In this document: one piece after another, positions 1 to 7,730 of the stretch
How the letters are laid out: each line of letters opens with the position of its first letter
Position numbering within the stretch: position 1 is the first letter of the stretch
DNA from: Syntrophomonadaceae bacterium
GTDB lineage: Bacteria > Bacillota > Dethiobacteria > DTU022
Length of the DNA stretch: 9,504 nt
Assembly (NCBI GenBank): GCA_007126465.1
Contig: SLBE01000004.1
Span: 1 to 9,504, forward strand
Reading direction: 5' to 3'
Translations under genes and position numbers: made by a program
The notes under the pieces: model-generated
The model's input: only the letters and a program-made list of their open reading frames with translations
Databases searched by the model: none
Told to the model about the DNA's origin: nothing

Positions 1-65
1 CCTGATTTTGGCTTAACTTCAGGCACTGTATTCGGTTTAAAATGCGGTCCGGTTTTATTGACCAT
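1..65 (-). CDS. 5' end of the gene after flgD, possibly a TIGR02530-type flagellar operon protein (partial)
   Basis: An ATG at 65 opens a frame that stays open to the left edge, giving 21 complete codons (MVNKTGPHFKPN...). A GGGAGG ribosome site lies 11 nt upstream, inside the end of flgD, and the new frame overlaps flgD by 11 nt, as expected for a coupled operon gene. The residues seen are polar and proline/lysine-rich and do not resemble the start of FlgE, the hook protein. In many Clostridia a small uncharacterised flagellar operon protein (TIGR02530 family) lies between flgD and flgE. That identity is inferred from position only, since too little sequence is present to recognise a domain. 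Confidence 0.6.
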   Translation of the reverse strand, partial: MVNKTGPHFKPNTVPEVKPKS

Positions 66-498
66 CCTCAGTGTTACCTCCCTCTACCCTGATTACGGAA
101 CTTAAAGCATACTCTTGTTCACCAATTGTCAGGAGCGGGCCGGTACTGCTGAAATCGATAGCGCTGACTGTTCCGTTAACTGTTCCGCCATCATAGCCGC
201 GCACTTCAATCTGCTGATTTAACAGGTTTAATGCCTGCTGCTTATCCTGGGATGCAGCATGTTTTTCAACTGTATCCTGAAGCTGGATTACCTGCTCAAG
301 CAGGGTAAACATACTGAGCTGGGTGATCATTTCCCCGGTATCCTGTCCCTCAGACATGGGGTCCTGGTAGCGCAGCTGGGTAACAAGCAGCTGCAGGAAC
401 ATGTCTGTATCAAACTGCTGGTTTGGCACCTGTTTTCTTGTTCCGGCTATTGAATAATCTGCTGCCTGTGATCCGGCTGCTCCGGTTATATCAACCAT
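55..498 (-). CDS. flgD: Flagellar hook-capping protein FlgD (short Bacillota form)
   Basis: FlgD forms the temporary cap on which hook subunits (FlgE) assemble outside the cell. At 147 aa this is the short form common in Bacillota. It carries the conserved N-terminal segment FLQLLVTQLRYQDPM (about residues 34-48), followed by an Ile/Leu/Gln-rich helix ending in LLEQV, where the family reads roughly 'Q.a.f..lEQ'. The C-terminal part (GGTVNGTVSAIDF...LLTIGEQEYALSSVIRV) matches the beta-rich end of short FlgD proteins. The ATG at 498 is preferred over the in-frame GTG at 516 because a perfect AAGGAGG lies 8 nt before the ATG, whereas the GTG lies upstream of that site. It begins 14 nt after the fliK stop. 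The stretch after QDP is divergent (SEGQDTGEMITQLSMFT), but the assignment is secure from motif plus position. Confidence 0.93.
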   Translation of the reverse strand: MVDITGAAGSQAADYSIAGTRKQVPNQQFDTDMFLQLLVTQLRYQDPMSEGQDTGEMITQLSMFTLLEQVIQLQDTVEKHAASQDKQQALNLLNQQIEVRGYDGGTVNGTVSAIDFSSTGPLLTIGEQEYALSSVIRVEGGNTEDGQ

Positions 499-512
499 AC
501 GATTTACCTCCT

Positions 513-2006
513 TCACGCCCAGAAATCTATTCCACTGCCCGCATCATCGGGCGGTATTTGCTGAGGCGGTGGTTCTCTTTCCGCGCTTCTTCTTTCATCT
601 CCTTCAGCCTCGCCAAACTCTGTTTTACCTGAACCTTCCCGGTCGCCGGGCCGGTCAAAGCCTTCATATCCTTTTCCGGCAGTAGAAACATCAAGCTGAT
701 CAAACTGGATATTAACTAAATTCATCCGCTGGCGCAGCTCGGTAATACTGCTTTCAAGAATTTCCCTGGCCAGGGGAGTTTCAGCAATAATCGAAGCAGA
801 AAGTCTGCCTTTACTGGAAAATACGCGAACAGTTACCTCTCCCAGTTCAGGCGGATGCAGGGTAACCCGCATTTCTGCCGGGTTATTACCGCTCTCACGC
901 AGATAGGTCATGTTGCCCTGGAGCTGCTGCATTACACTTTCGCGCAGGGTGGCACCCTGAGTATTAAGCATCCGGTTTCCCTGCAGGGCTTCATCGCCTC
1001 TAATCGTTGATTGCTGGGCGATACTCTGATCCTGAGTCGGGCTAACATTCGGAGGCCTTTGCAAGTTAGTTTCAGGCCGACTGCTTTCACTTCTGCCTGA
1101 ATTCAGCCCCGTATCCTGGCGGGCATTGTTAGCTCTTGCTGCTTCTTTTTGCTCTGTGCTTTTTTCAGAGCCTTGTTCAGCCAGAACTTTCGCGCTTTTT
1201 CCTTCTTCATTGCTCACTTTAACTGCTTTTTCCGGCTTTTTTCCGGCACCTTCAGTTCTTTTTGCTTCCAATTCTGCTGCCTTGCCTTTTAAATCAGCCT
1301 GTTTCTCAGCGGTTTGGCCCGAGGAGTCCTTTTTAGAAGCGGCACCTTTTTCAGCATTTTTTCCGGCTTCATTTGCCTTATCGCTATTTTGCACCTTAAC
1401 CACTTTTTCTTTAAGCAGAGCTTCATTTTCGGCAAAGGCTTTTTTTGCTTTAAGATCTACTTCACCTTTTGCTTCACCCTTAATTCCACTTACCTCTGCT
1501 TCAGGCTTCTTTGCAAGGTTCTCATCTTTCGCTTTCAAACTGCCCTCTTGTTTAACCTGCTGCTCAATCTTCGCGGCCAGCTCTTCTTTAAAAACCCCAG
1601 TGCTGATTTTGTCACCCTTAAGTGCAGCAATTATTTTTCCTTCCGTAAGCTTCCCATCTTGCTGTTCCAATTTTGCTGTTAGCTTCTCTACAGCTTCCTG
1701 GTCGGATTTGAACAGGGCCAACATAAGCAGTTCCAGCTTTTCTTCCAGTTCAGCGCCTTCGATATTATTCTTTTCATTTTCAGGTATCGTTTGATCAGCG
1801 ATAGGCCGATCTTCAGTACTACCCGAAACTGCAGCGAACTCTTCGTTTTTGGACATGCCCGAGCTTGTGCTGTTTTCCTTAGATCCGCCCGTTAAGGCTT
1901 TGTCCAGCACAGCAGCAAACTCACCATTGCCCTTGCCCGAGCCGGAAGAGCCTGAACCGTTTAAAGCTGTATCAAGCTGTTCGAGTATAACCTGGTCTAC
2001 TTTCAA
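513..2006 (-). CDS. fliK: Flagellar hook-length control protein FliK
   Basis: FliK is the secreted ruler that measures the hook and switches export specificity through FlhB. The 497-aa product has the typical layout of a variable, low-complexity N-terminal two thirds and a conserved C-terminal domain at about residues 352-440. That domain contains the family signature around LHPPELGEVTVRVFS and the following helix of the form 'LR.RM...I.....V'. The middle (about residues 95-300) is extremely rich in Lys, Glu, Ala and Gln, with almost no aromatic residues. The tail is Gly/Asp/Glu/Pro-rich and ends in DFWA. The TTG at 2006 is preferred: a consensus AAAGGAGGTG lies 8 nt upstream, while the in-frame GTG at 2015 is itself part of that ribosome site. 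The start lies 1 nt after the fliJ stop. Family membership is sure; the ruler role is by homology. Confidence 0.92.
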   Translation of the reverse strand: MKVDQVILEQLDTALNGSGSSGSGKGNGEFAAVLDKALTGGSKENSTSSGMSKNEEFAAVSGSTEDRPIADQTIPENEKNNIEGAELEEKLELLMLALFKSDQEAVEKLTAKLEQQDGKLTEGKIIAALKGDKISTGVFKEELAAKIEQQVKQEGSLKAKDENLAKKPEAEVSGIKGEAKGEVDLKAKKAFAENEALLKEKVVKVQNSDKANEAGKNAEKGAASKKDSSGQTAEKQADLKGKAAELEAKRTEGAGKKPEKAVKVSNEEGKSAKVLAEQGSEKSTEQKEAARANNARQDTGLNSGRSESSRPETNLQRPPNVSPTQDQSIAQQSTIRGDEALQGNRMLNTQGATLRESVMQQLQGNMTYLRESGNNPAEMRVTLHPPELGEVTVRVFSSKGRLSASIIAETPLAREILESSITELRQRMNLVNIQFDQLDVSTAGKGYEGFDRPGDREGSGKTEFGEAEGDERRSAEREPPPQQIPPDDAGSGIDFWA

Positions 2007-2007
2007 T

Positions 2008-2457
2008 TTAATCACCTCCTTTCCGGTTATAAGTATTCAGGACTATTTCATCGATAAGATTTCTCTCTCTTACCTGTTCCTGGCGACTGTGCTCCACCCT
2101 TGCTTTATCCTGTAATATTTCGAGCATCTTTTTTTTCTGCCAGCATTCGCGGGCTACCCGGCGCTGCTCCTCCACCCGGCTTTCAGACTTATTGCACTCC
2201 TGAAACTGCCGGTGCATGCGGTTTTCAAGCAGATCATTGTACTCCTGGGTCACCTTTAGGGTAGATAGCTCCACATCCCGCTGAGTTTGCTCCCGCCATC
2301 TATCAAGCACTGATTCCTCTTCCTGTTTCAAGCCGCTTAAACGGGCCCTTTCCAATTCAAGGGCCATATGTCGAACTCCAAGCTCCCGCTTGGCCTCTTC
2401 TTCCTGGATGTTGCGAAAACCAAGCAGGCGCTGCAACCTGAAATCAAAAGAACTCAT
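2008..2457 (-). CDS. fliJ: Flagellar export protein FliJ
   Basis: FliJ is the small coiled-coil stalk that inserts into the FliI hexamer and couples it to FlhA in flagellar type III export. At 149 aa the length is typical. The N-terminus (FDFRLQRLLGFRNIQEEEAKREL) matches the family pattern 'F.FrLq.lL..r...E..a..el'. Almost the whole chain is charged and heptad-like (long Glu/Gln/Arg/Lys helices), consistent with an antiparallel coiled coil, and the C-terminus has the usual LIDEI element. The ATG at 2457 has an AAAGG ribosome site about 9 nt upstream. It starts 25 nt after the fliI stop, and its own last codons contain the fliK ribosome site, so fliK translation is probably coupled to it. Confidence 0.92.
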   Translation of the reverse strand: MSSFDFRLQRLLGFRNIQEEEAKRELGVRHMALELERARLSGLKQEEESVLDRWREQTQRDVELSTLKVTQEYNDLLENRMHRQFQECNKSESRVEEQRRVARECWQKKKMLEILQDKARVEHSRQEQVRERNLIDEIVLNTYNRKGGD

Positions 2458-2482
2458 TTAGAACTACCTTTCACTTTTACAG

Positions 2483-3808
2483 TTAATAAGTTACCCTCTC
2501 CAGCTGTCCGATTGTATCAGTCAGGTCAAAACTTTCTTCCGGTTCCTGCTTTAAAAACTTCAGTAGTTCAGGTCTTTTTTGAATAGCACGGTCAATTTCC
2601 GGCTGTGAACCGGCTGCATAAGCTCCAATATTAATCAGATCTTCCATCGATTCATAAGTAGAAAGTAATTTTCGTGCTTCACCTGCCAGGCCCCGGTGTT
2701 TTTCATTAACCAGGTTCAACATCAGGCGGCTGTTTGAATTGAGAACATCAGCTGCCGGAAAATGATTCTGTGAAGCCAGTTTCCTCGAAAGAACTATGTG
2801 CCCATCAAGCACACTGCGCACAGCATCGGTTATCGGCTCGGTAAAATCATCCCCATCGACAAGAACATTATAAAAACCGGTAATGCTGCCGTCTCTTGAT
2901 GTTCCAGAGCGTTCAAGGTAGCGGGCTATCAGGGCAAAAACTGAAGGGGTGTAACCCTTGGTTGATGGTGGTTCCCCTACTGCCAGGCCAATTTCGCGCT
3001 GGGCCATACAAAGCCTGGTCACAGAGTCCATCATAAAAATAACCTTGGCCCCACAATCACGATAATATTCTGCGATGGTAACTGCGACCATTGCACCCAT
3101 TACTCTTTCCAGGGCCGGCCGGTCGGAAGTAGCAACAATAACCACTGATCTTTTGAGCCCTTCTTCCCCAAGATCGCAGCGGATAAAATCTCCAACTTCA
3201 CGACCTCTTTCACCTATAAGGGCAATCACATTTACGTCAGAAGCGCTGTGACGGGCAATCATGCCTAAAAGAGTACTCTTACCTACCCCACTGCCGGAAA
3301 AAATACCAACTCTTTGACCTTCCCCACAGGTAAGCATTCCATCAATAACCTTTACTCCGGTCTGAAGGATAGATTCAATCGGTTTTCGCTCCATCGGGTT
3401 AGGAGGTACATTATTTACCGGATATTCTTCGCCTTCATCAGAATTAAGCGGAGGTAGCCCGCAGTCGAGCAGATTACCGAGACCATCGAGGACTTTTCCT
3501 TTCAGGTTTTCACCGACCCGGACAGAAAAACTTTTTCCTGTCGGTTCAACTACACAGCCCGGAGCTATGCCATGCAGCTCTCCCAGGGGCATCAGCAAAC
3601 TACATTTCTCCCTGAATCCTACTACTTCAGCTATAAAAGCTGTACCGCTGGTTGAGTGTATGTAACAGATTTCTCCGATAAAGGGGCGGATCCCGCTGAC
3701 CTCAATGACCAGACCGATCACCTGGCGGACCTTACCTTTAATCCTACCGCCCGATTGAGTCGATAACCTGGATAAATATTTTACGTTACAGGCTTCAATG
3801 CCGGTCAT
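2483..3808 (-). CDS. fliI: Flagellum-specific export ATPase FliI
   Basis: FliI is the cytoplasmic hexameric ATPase that energises and orders flagellar type III export; it is related to the F1 ATPase beta subunit. From the ATG at 3808 it is 441 aa, the usual length. Visible motifs are the Walker A loop GSGVGKST (about 172-179), the GERGREVGDF segment (about 199-208), the Walker B strand VIFMMDS with Asp near 261, then the TRLCMAQREIGLAVGEPP stretch, and the C-terminal NEKHRGLAGEARKLLSTYES typical of FliI. The start is the least certain part. The ATG has GAGGAAGG 11 nt upstream, while an in-frame TTG (3829) and GTG (3820) also exist, but with ribosome sites too weak or too close. The ATG start overlaps fliH by 14 nt. 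No catalytic residue appears to be missing. Confidence 0.96.
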   Translation of the reverse strand: MTGIEACNVKYLSRLSTQSGGRIKGKVRQVIGLVIEVSGIRPFIGEICYIHSTSGTAFIAEVVGFREKCSLLMPLGELHGIAPGCVVEPTGKSFSVRVGENLKGKVLDGLGNLLDCGLPPLNSDEGEEYPVNNVPPNPMERKPIESILQTGVKVIDGMLTCGEGQRVGIFSGSGVGKSTLLGMIARHSASDVNVIALIGERGREVGDFIRCDLGEEGLKRSVVIVATSDRPALERVMGAMVAVTIAEYYRDCGAKVIFMMDSVTRLCMAQREIGLAVGEPPSTKGYTPSVFALIARYLERSGTSRDGSITGFYNVLVDGDDFTEPITDAVRSVLDGHIVLSRKLASQNHFPAADVLNSNSRLMLNLVNEKHRGLAGEARKLLSTYESMEDLINIGAYAAGSQPEIDRAIQKRPELLKFLKQEPEESFDLTDTIGQLERVTY

Positions 3809-4715
3809 AGGTGGAGACACCTTCCTCAATTAGCCTATTTTCTTCATTACGCGCTATTTTCAAAAGCATTTCCTTTAGCTGTTCTTTTTCCTCATCAATC
3901 AAATATTCTACAACTCCGCTCTCTGATTCAACCCGGCAGCTGCCGCGGGGAAGCTGCGGATCCGGCAGGATCTCAAGTTTATTGATGTCAGGATACTCTT
4001 TCTTTAACGAAACACTGTATTCAAGACACTTTTCAAAATCAGTGGGATTAACATACAGGTCAACCTGGTTGCCTTCGTTTAACATGTTTATTGTTTCACG
4101 GGCAATGGAAGTTATGGTTTCAGGCTCCAGGTCAAGCTGCCTGTATACCAGTCTTTCGGCCACAGCCATGGCCAGCTCGACTATTTTCCTTTCAGAAGAG
4201 GCGATAATTTCCTTTGAGCGCTGTCTTGCTTCACGCAGGGTCAAATCAGCTTCTCTCAGGCCGGCATCTATTTTTTCTTTCTTTGAACGGCACTCTTCCT
4301 CAGCCCTGGCTAATCCCTGCTCGTAACCGTCCTTTACACACTTCTCGAATCTTTCTTCTAGCAGCTTTTCCGCCTTACTGATAATATCTGCCTCAATATT
4401 TTTCCTGTTTTTACTCCCTGTCTGTAAAGTATTTTTTCCACTGTTGCTGCCCGGTTCTATATTTTTTTCTTCCAGCTCAGAGTCCGACTCAAAGTCCTCT
4501 TCAAAGACCTGGCCCGACTCATCCAAGCTGTTTTCATCAAGGTCGGGATCAGACCAAAAAGCAACCTCATCATTGTCATGATCAGCGCTGGCAACTTGCT
4601 CATACTGGAGCTCATCCTCTATGGAACTTAGCTTAAGACTAAGTTCTTCAGACTCGTAGCTGCAGTCACCGAAAATTGACGGTTGTTTATAAACATTTTT
4701 AAGCGATAATGGCAT
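3795..4715 (-). CDS. fliH: Flagellar export assembly protein FliH
   Basis: FliH binds FliI as a dimer and tethers it to the switch C ring and export gate. The 306-aa product has the conserved C-terminal half of the family: a long Lys/Glu helix (about residues 110-180), the segment IVELAMAVAERLVYRQL, and then LEILPDPQLPRGSCRVESESGVVEYLIDEE, which matches the 'aDp.l..G.c.ve...G..d..i' signature. The N-terminal third (about 20-90) is an unusually acidic Asp/Glu/Ser tract. The ATG at 4715 is chosen because GGGGTGG lies 5 nt upstream; an upstream in-frame ATG at 4754 would overlap fliG by 56 nt and has only a weak site. With the chosen start the overlap with fliG is 17 nt. The assignment is firm; only the exact start is uncertain. 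Confidence 0.92.
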   Translation of the reverse strand: MPLSLKNVYKQPSIFGDCSYESEELSLKLSSIEDELQYEQVASADHDNDEVAFWSDPDLDENSLDESGQVFEEDFESDSELEEKNIEPGSNSGKNTLQTGSKNRKNIEADIISKAEKLLEERFEKCVKDGYEQGLARAEEECRSKKEKIDAGLREADLTLREARQRSKEIIASSERKIVELAMAVAERLVYRQLDLEPETITSIARETINMLNEGNQVDLYVNPTDFEKCLEYSVSLKKEYPDINKLEILPDPQLPRGSCRVESESGVVEYLIDEEKEQLKEMLLKIARNEENRLIEEGVSTYDRH

Positions 4716-5709
4716 CGTCGCCACCCCGTGATATGATAATCTCTCCACTTTCATCCAGGCGCCTGATTACCGCAACGATCCTTTGCTGCGCCTCTTCTAC
4801 TTCACGCAGCCGGACAGGCCCCATAAAATCCATATTTTCCTGCAGTATTTCCCCTGCTCTCTTTGAAATATTCCTGAATATTTTAGTCTTTACTTCATCA
4901 CTTGACCCCTTCAAAGCCATGGCAATATCGTTATTATCAAGGTCGCGGACAACCCTCTGAATTGAAGCGTCATCAAGATTGATAATGTCATCAAAGATAA
5001 ACATCTGCTGCCTGATTTCTTCAGCCAGTTCAGCATCTTCTTTTTCAAGCTCTTCCAGGATCAGTTTTTCAGTGCCCCGATCAACATTATTGAGAATTTC
5101 AACTATAGCACCAATGCCACCGGCTGCAGTAAAATCCTGCTGGAAGATTGTTGACAGCCGTTCTTTCATAACACTTTCCACACCCTTGATAATCTGCGGG
5201 GAGGTCCTCTCCATAACGGCAATGCGCCTGGCAATATCACTTTGAATCTCCTGGGGCAGCTCTGCTAAAACTGTTGCCGCCTGGTCGGAGTCCAGGTAAG
5301 AAAGGATAAAAGCAATCGTCTGCGGGTGTTCCTGGCCGATCATATTGACCAGCTGCTTGGCATCTGCGTTACGGACAAATGTAAAAGGCTTGACCTTGCT
5401 TGATTCTTTCAGTCTTTTCATTAAGTCGGCAGCTTTCTGAGTGCCAAGGGTTCTCTCCAGTATTTCCTGGGCATAGTCATAGCCACCGTCAACCATATAT
5501 TTTTGAGCTTCATGAATTGCACCGAATTCATTTAAAATTTCATCCAACTGCTCTCTTTCCACCCTGGTCGTATTGGCAATTTCCATACTGATTTTTTCAA
5601 TTTCTGCCTCGTTAAAATGCTTTAAAATACTGGCAGACATAGTAGGACCAAGAGCAAGCAGGAAGACCGCTACTTTTCTCAAGCCGGATATTTTTTTAGT
5701 TGCGATCAT
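4699..5709 (-). CDS. fliG: Flagellar motor switch protein FliG
   Basis: FliG is the rotor protein that sits on the FliF ring, receives torque from the stator (MotA) and changes rotation sense with FliM/FliN. The length (336 aa) is standard. The N-terminal FliF-binding part begins SGLRKVAVFLLALG. The middle domain has the conserved EHPQ motif (127-130) in GQEHPQTIAFILSYL. The C-terminal domain (about 200-330) carries the charged torque helix region (VVRDLDNNDIAMALKGSSDEVKTKIFRNIS) and ends with the family pattern VRLREVEEAQQRIVAVIRRL. The ATG at 5709 lies 7 nt after the fliF stop. The GGAGG of its ribosome site is 12 nt upstream, inside the last fliF codons, a slightly long spacing. Nothing in the sequence suggests loss of function. 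Confidence 0.97.
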   Translation of the reverse strand: MIATKKISGLRKVAVFLLALGPTMSASILKHFNEAEIEKISMEIANTTRVEREQLDEILNEFGAIHEAQKYMVDGGYDYAQEILERTLGTQKAADLMKRLKESSKVKPFTFVRNADAKQLVNMIGQEHPQTIAFILSYLDSDQAATVLAELPQEIQSDIARRIAVMERTSPQIIKGVESVMKERLSTIFQQDFTAAGGIGAIVEILNNVDRGTEKLILEELEKEDAELAEEIRQQMFIFDDIINLDDASIQRVVRDLDNNDIAMALKGSSDEVKTKIFRNISKRAGEILQENMDFMGPVRLREVEEAQQRIVAVIRRLDESGEIIISRGGDDAIIA

Positions 5710-5716
5710 AGTTGGA

Positions 5717-7342
5717 TTATTCCTCCGCTAACCAAGTTTTAAGCAAACCGGCCACACTTTCAGGTTCTTCCTGGGCCAGCTTGCGAATAGCTCTTGCCTT
5801 ACTTTCAGCTTCCCCGGGTTCCAGCTCTTCTGTATCTGCCATGGCCCTGCTTTCAAGCTCCTGCTCGAGGGCCATTGCGTCTAAATCACGTTCTGCTTCG
5901 GCCCGCCGCTTTGCCCTGGCACGTAATATCAAGAATATGACAAGGAGCAGCAGTAACAGGGCTGCTGCTCCGATAATCAACCAGGATAGCGGTACCGGCA
6001 ATTCTTCAATTGGCGCTGCGGGCACCGGATCTTCAATCCAGGTTGTATCGAAAGGCATGATCTGGACAGTTACAGCATCGCCGCGAGCTTCATCAAAACC
6101 GACCGCAGAATTTATTAACTGCTCCACCTGCTCTTCGAGGAAAGGATCATTAGGATTATTATTACCATTGTCAATCATTACTGCGGTCGATAAGCGCACA
6201 ATTTTCCCGGGGGCAGTTTCAATATATTCACGTGTCTCACTTATTTCATAGTTAACAATTTCTTCTTCCAGGAGGTAGCTGGAATCACCGGCTGCTCCCA
6301 CTACCGCTGCCTGACCGGGGATATTTGGTTCTCCCACTTCTTCAGCCGGAGGCCCGATGTTTTCAGATTCTTCACGTATAATATGGGTAGACCTGGGGGC
6401 TGCATTTTCTCCATCATAGACAATGCTGGTCTGCTCCCTTGTATCAAAATCCATTTCGGCAGAAACCATGGCCACGGCACTTCCAGGCCCATAAACCTGC
6501 TCAAGGATTGAACGCAGCCTTTGTTCAAGTTCAGCTTCAAAAAGACGCCTCATCTGGAATTGATTCTCCACAATGCTCGATGTAGATAAATCTTCCAGTG
6601 CCGCAAAGGCATCATAAAGAACATTACCGTTGGCATCGACAATAGATACATTCTCAGGGAGTAAACCTTCAACGCTGCCGGCAACAAGACTCAATATGCC
6701 TCTAACCTGGGTATCACTTAATGAAGTAAGGGGGCTAAGCCTGAGGAATACCGATGCAGATGGGTCTTTTCTTTCCCTTATAAAAACGCCCTCTTCGGGC
6801 ATAACAAGATGAACCCTGGCCTGATCCACTGCATCAAGGCTGGTAATAGTGCGGCGCAGCTCTTCTTCCAGGGCGATCTGCATCTGGACCCTGCGTTCGA
6901 AATCGCTGGCAACCAATCCTCCATTTTCAAAGAGGGCAAATCCGATTCCCTGGGCATACAGGTCGGGTGAAAGTGAAATGCGCAGGCGATCGCGCTGTTC
7001 TTCAGGGACGAGGATTGTTGTCCCATCATCCGCCAACTCATAATTTACGCCCATTTCATCCAGGGCCGCTGCAACCTCACGAGCCTGAACAGGATCGAGG
7101 CGTCGATATAAAACCTCTTTATCGGCTGGATTGGCTGCACTGACAGACAACATTATAATTAGCCCAACAGCGATAGCTGTTACAGCAATGATGCCCACGC
7201 GGGCAGGAAGATTAAGATTATGCCACAGGCTCGTTAAAATTCCCCTGTCTTCACTGTCAGTTTCCCCGGTAGAAGCATATGTTCCTGATCTTTCGAAACC
7301 CTCAGTTGGTTCAGATGTTTGTTCGTTTTTTTCTTCAGCCAA
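5717..7342 (-). CDS. fliF: Flagellar M-ring (MS-ring) protein FliF
   Basis: FliF forms the inner-membrane MS ring that houses the export gate and carries the FliG rotor. The 541-aa chain starts with a short cytoplasmic segment rich in Glu, Ser and Thr, then a membrane helix at about 47-70. The YscJ/FliF periplasmic domain follows, with the expected segments at about 75-245 (VLYRRLDPVQAREVAAAL; ALEEELRRTITSLDAVDQARVHLVMPE; LVAGSVEGLLPENVSIVD), then an FliF-specific region to about 440 with an acidic, low-complexity linker. A second membrane helix lies at about 452-474, followed by basic residues and a cytoplasmic tail ending EPESVAGLLKTWLAEE, which is the FliG-binding end. The start is TTG at 7342, with GAGG 8 nt upstream; no ATG fits. 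It is separated from fliE by an AT-rich 72-bp gap, the largest in the operon. Confidence 0.97.
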   Translation of the reverse strand: MAEEKNEQTSEPTEGFERSGTYASTGETDSEDRGILTSLWHNLNLPARVGIIAVTAIAVGLIIMLSVSAANPADKEVLYRRLDPVQAREVAAALDEMGVNYELADDGTTILVPEEQRDRLRISLSPDLYAQGIGFALFENGGLVASDFERRVQMQIALEEELRRTITSLDAVDQARVHLVMPEEGVFIRERKDPSASVFLRLSPLTSLSDTQVRGILSLVAGSVEGLLPENVSIVDANGNVLYDAFAALEDLSTSSIVENQFQMRRLFEAELEQRLRSILEQVYGPGSAVAMVSAEMDFDTREQTSIVYDGENAAPRSTHIIREESENIGPPAEEVGEPNIPGQAAVVGAAGDSSYLLEEEIVNYEISETREYIETAPGKIVRLSTAVMIDNGNNNPNDPFLEEQVEQLINSAVGFDEARGDAVTVQIMPFDTTWIEDPVPAAPIEELPVPLSWLIIGAAALLLLLLVIFLILRARAKRRAEAERDLDAMALEQELESRAMADTEELEPGEAESKARAIRKLAQEEPESVAGLLKTWLAEE

Positions 7343-7414
7343 AGCAGCTACCTCATGAATGTTATTTTTTCGCTTGTATTATCACTTATTCAATTTTTAT
7401 AATTTTATCCTTGA

Positions 7415-7717
7415 TTATATTTGCATCCTTGACACTTCCTGGTAGGCCTGCAATACCTTATTAACAATCTGGGTAGTTAACTGCAGGCTCAGCTGAGCTT
7501 CTTCCGCTTTAATCATAACCTGGTGTAAGCTTTCCAGGTCCCCGGTTAAAAGATGGTCAACAGCCTGATCTGCATCAAGCTGCGTTTGATTAACATTGGC
7601 CAGTGCACCTCTTAGCATCTCGGCAAAACCATTATCATTCCCGACCTTATCGCGGTCATTAAAAATCAAGCTGCGGTCTACAAGTGAATTAATACCTCTG
7701 CCGGTTATCTCATTCAT
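7415..7717 (-). CDS. fliE: Flagellar hook-basal body complex protein FliE
   Basis: FliE is the small junction protein between the MS ring (FliF) and the proximal rod (FlgB) and is among the first exported subunits. The 100-aa length is typical. After a variable N-terminus, FAEMLRGALANVNQTQLDADQAVDHLLTGDLESLHQVMIKAEEAQLSLQLTTQIVNKVLQAYQEVSRMQI covers the whole family domain: 'F...L...l..vn..q..a......l..G....lh.v.i...kA..sl.l...vrnK...AYqei..M'. The ATG at 7717 has a G-rich ribosome site (GGGGG) about 9 nt upstream and begins 13 nt after the flgC stop. It is the third gene of the flgB-flgC-fliE block, as in Bacillus. Confidence 0.96.
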   Translation of the reverse strand: MNEITGRGINSLVDRSLIFNDRDKVGNDNGFAEMLRGALANVNQTQLDADQAVDHLLTGDLESLHQVMIKAEEAQLSLQLTTQIVNKVLQAYQEVSRMQI

Positions 7718-7730
7718 TACCGGTTACCCC

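Noticed and set aside
1126..1794. Long plus-strand open frame of about 220 codons opposite fliK
   Set aside because: It lies antisense to the Lys/Glu-rich part of fliK. Its Ser/Phe/Leu-rich product is what the reverse of that composition yields, and it has no recognisable domain. FliK in the other frame is clearly a real gene.
5712..6251. Plus-strand open frame of about 180 codons opposite the 3' end of fliF
   Set aside because: It is the antisense shadow of a strongly conserved fliF region, with Ser/Ala-rich content and no motif. All other plus-strand frames in the window are rejected on the same grounds.
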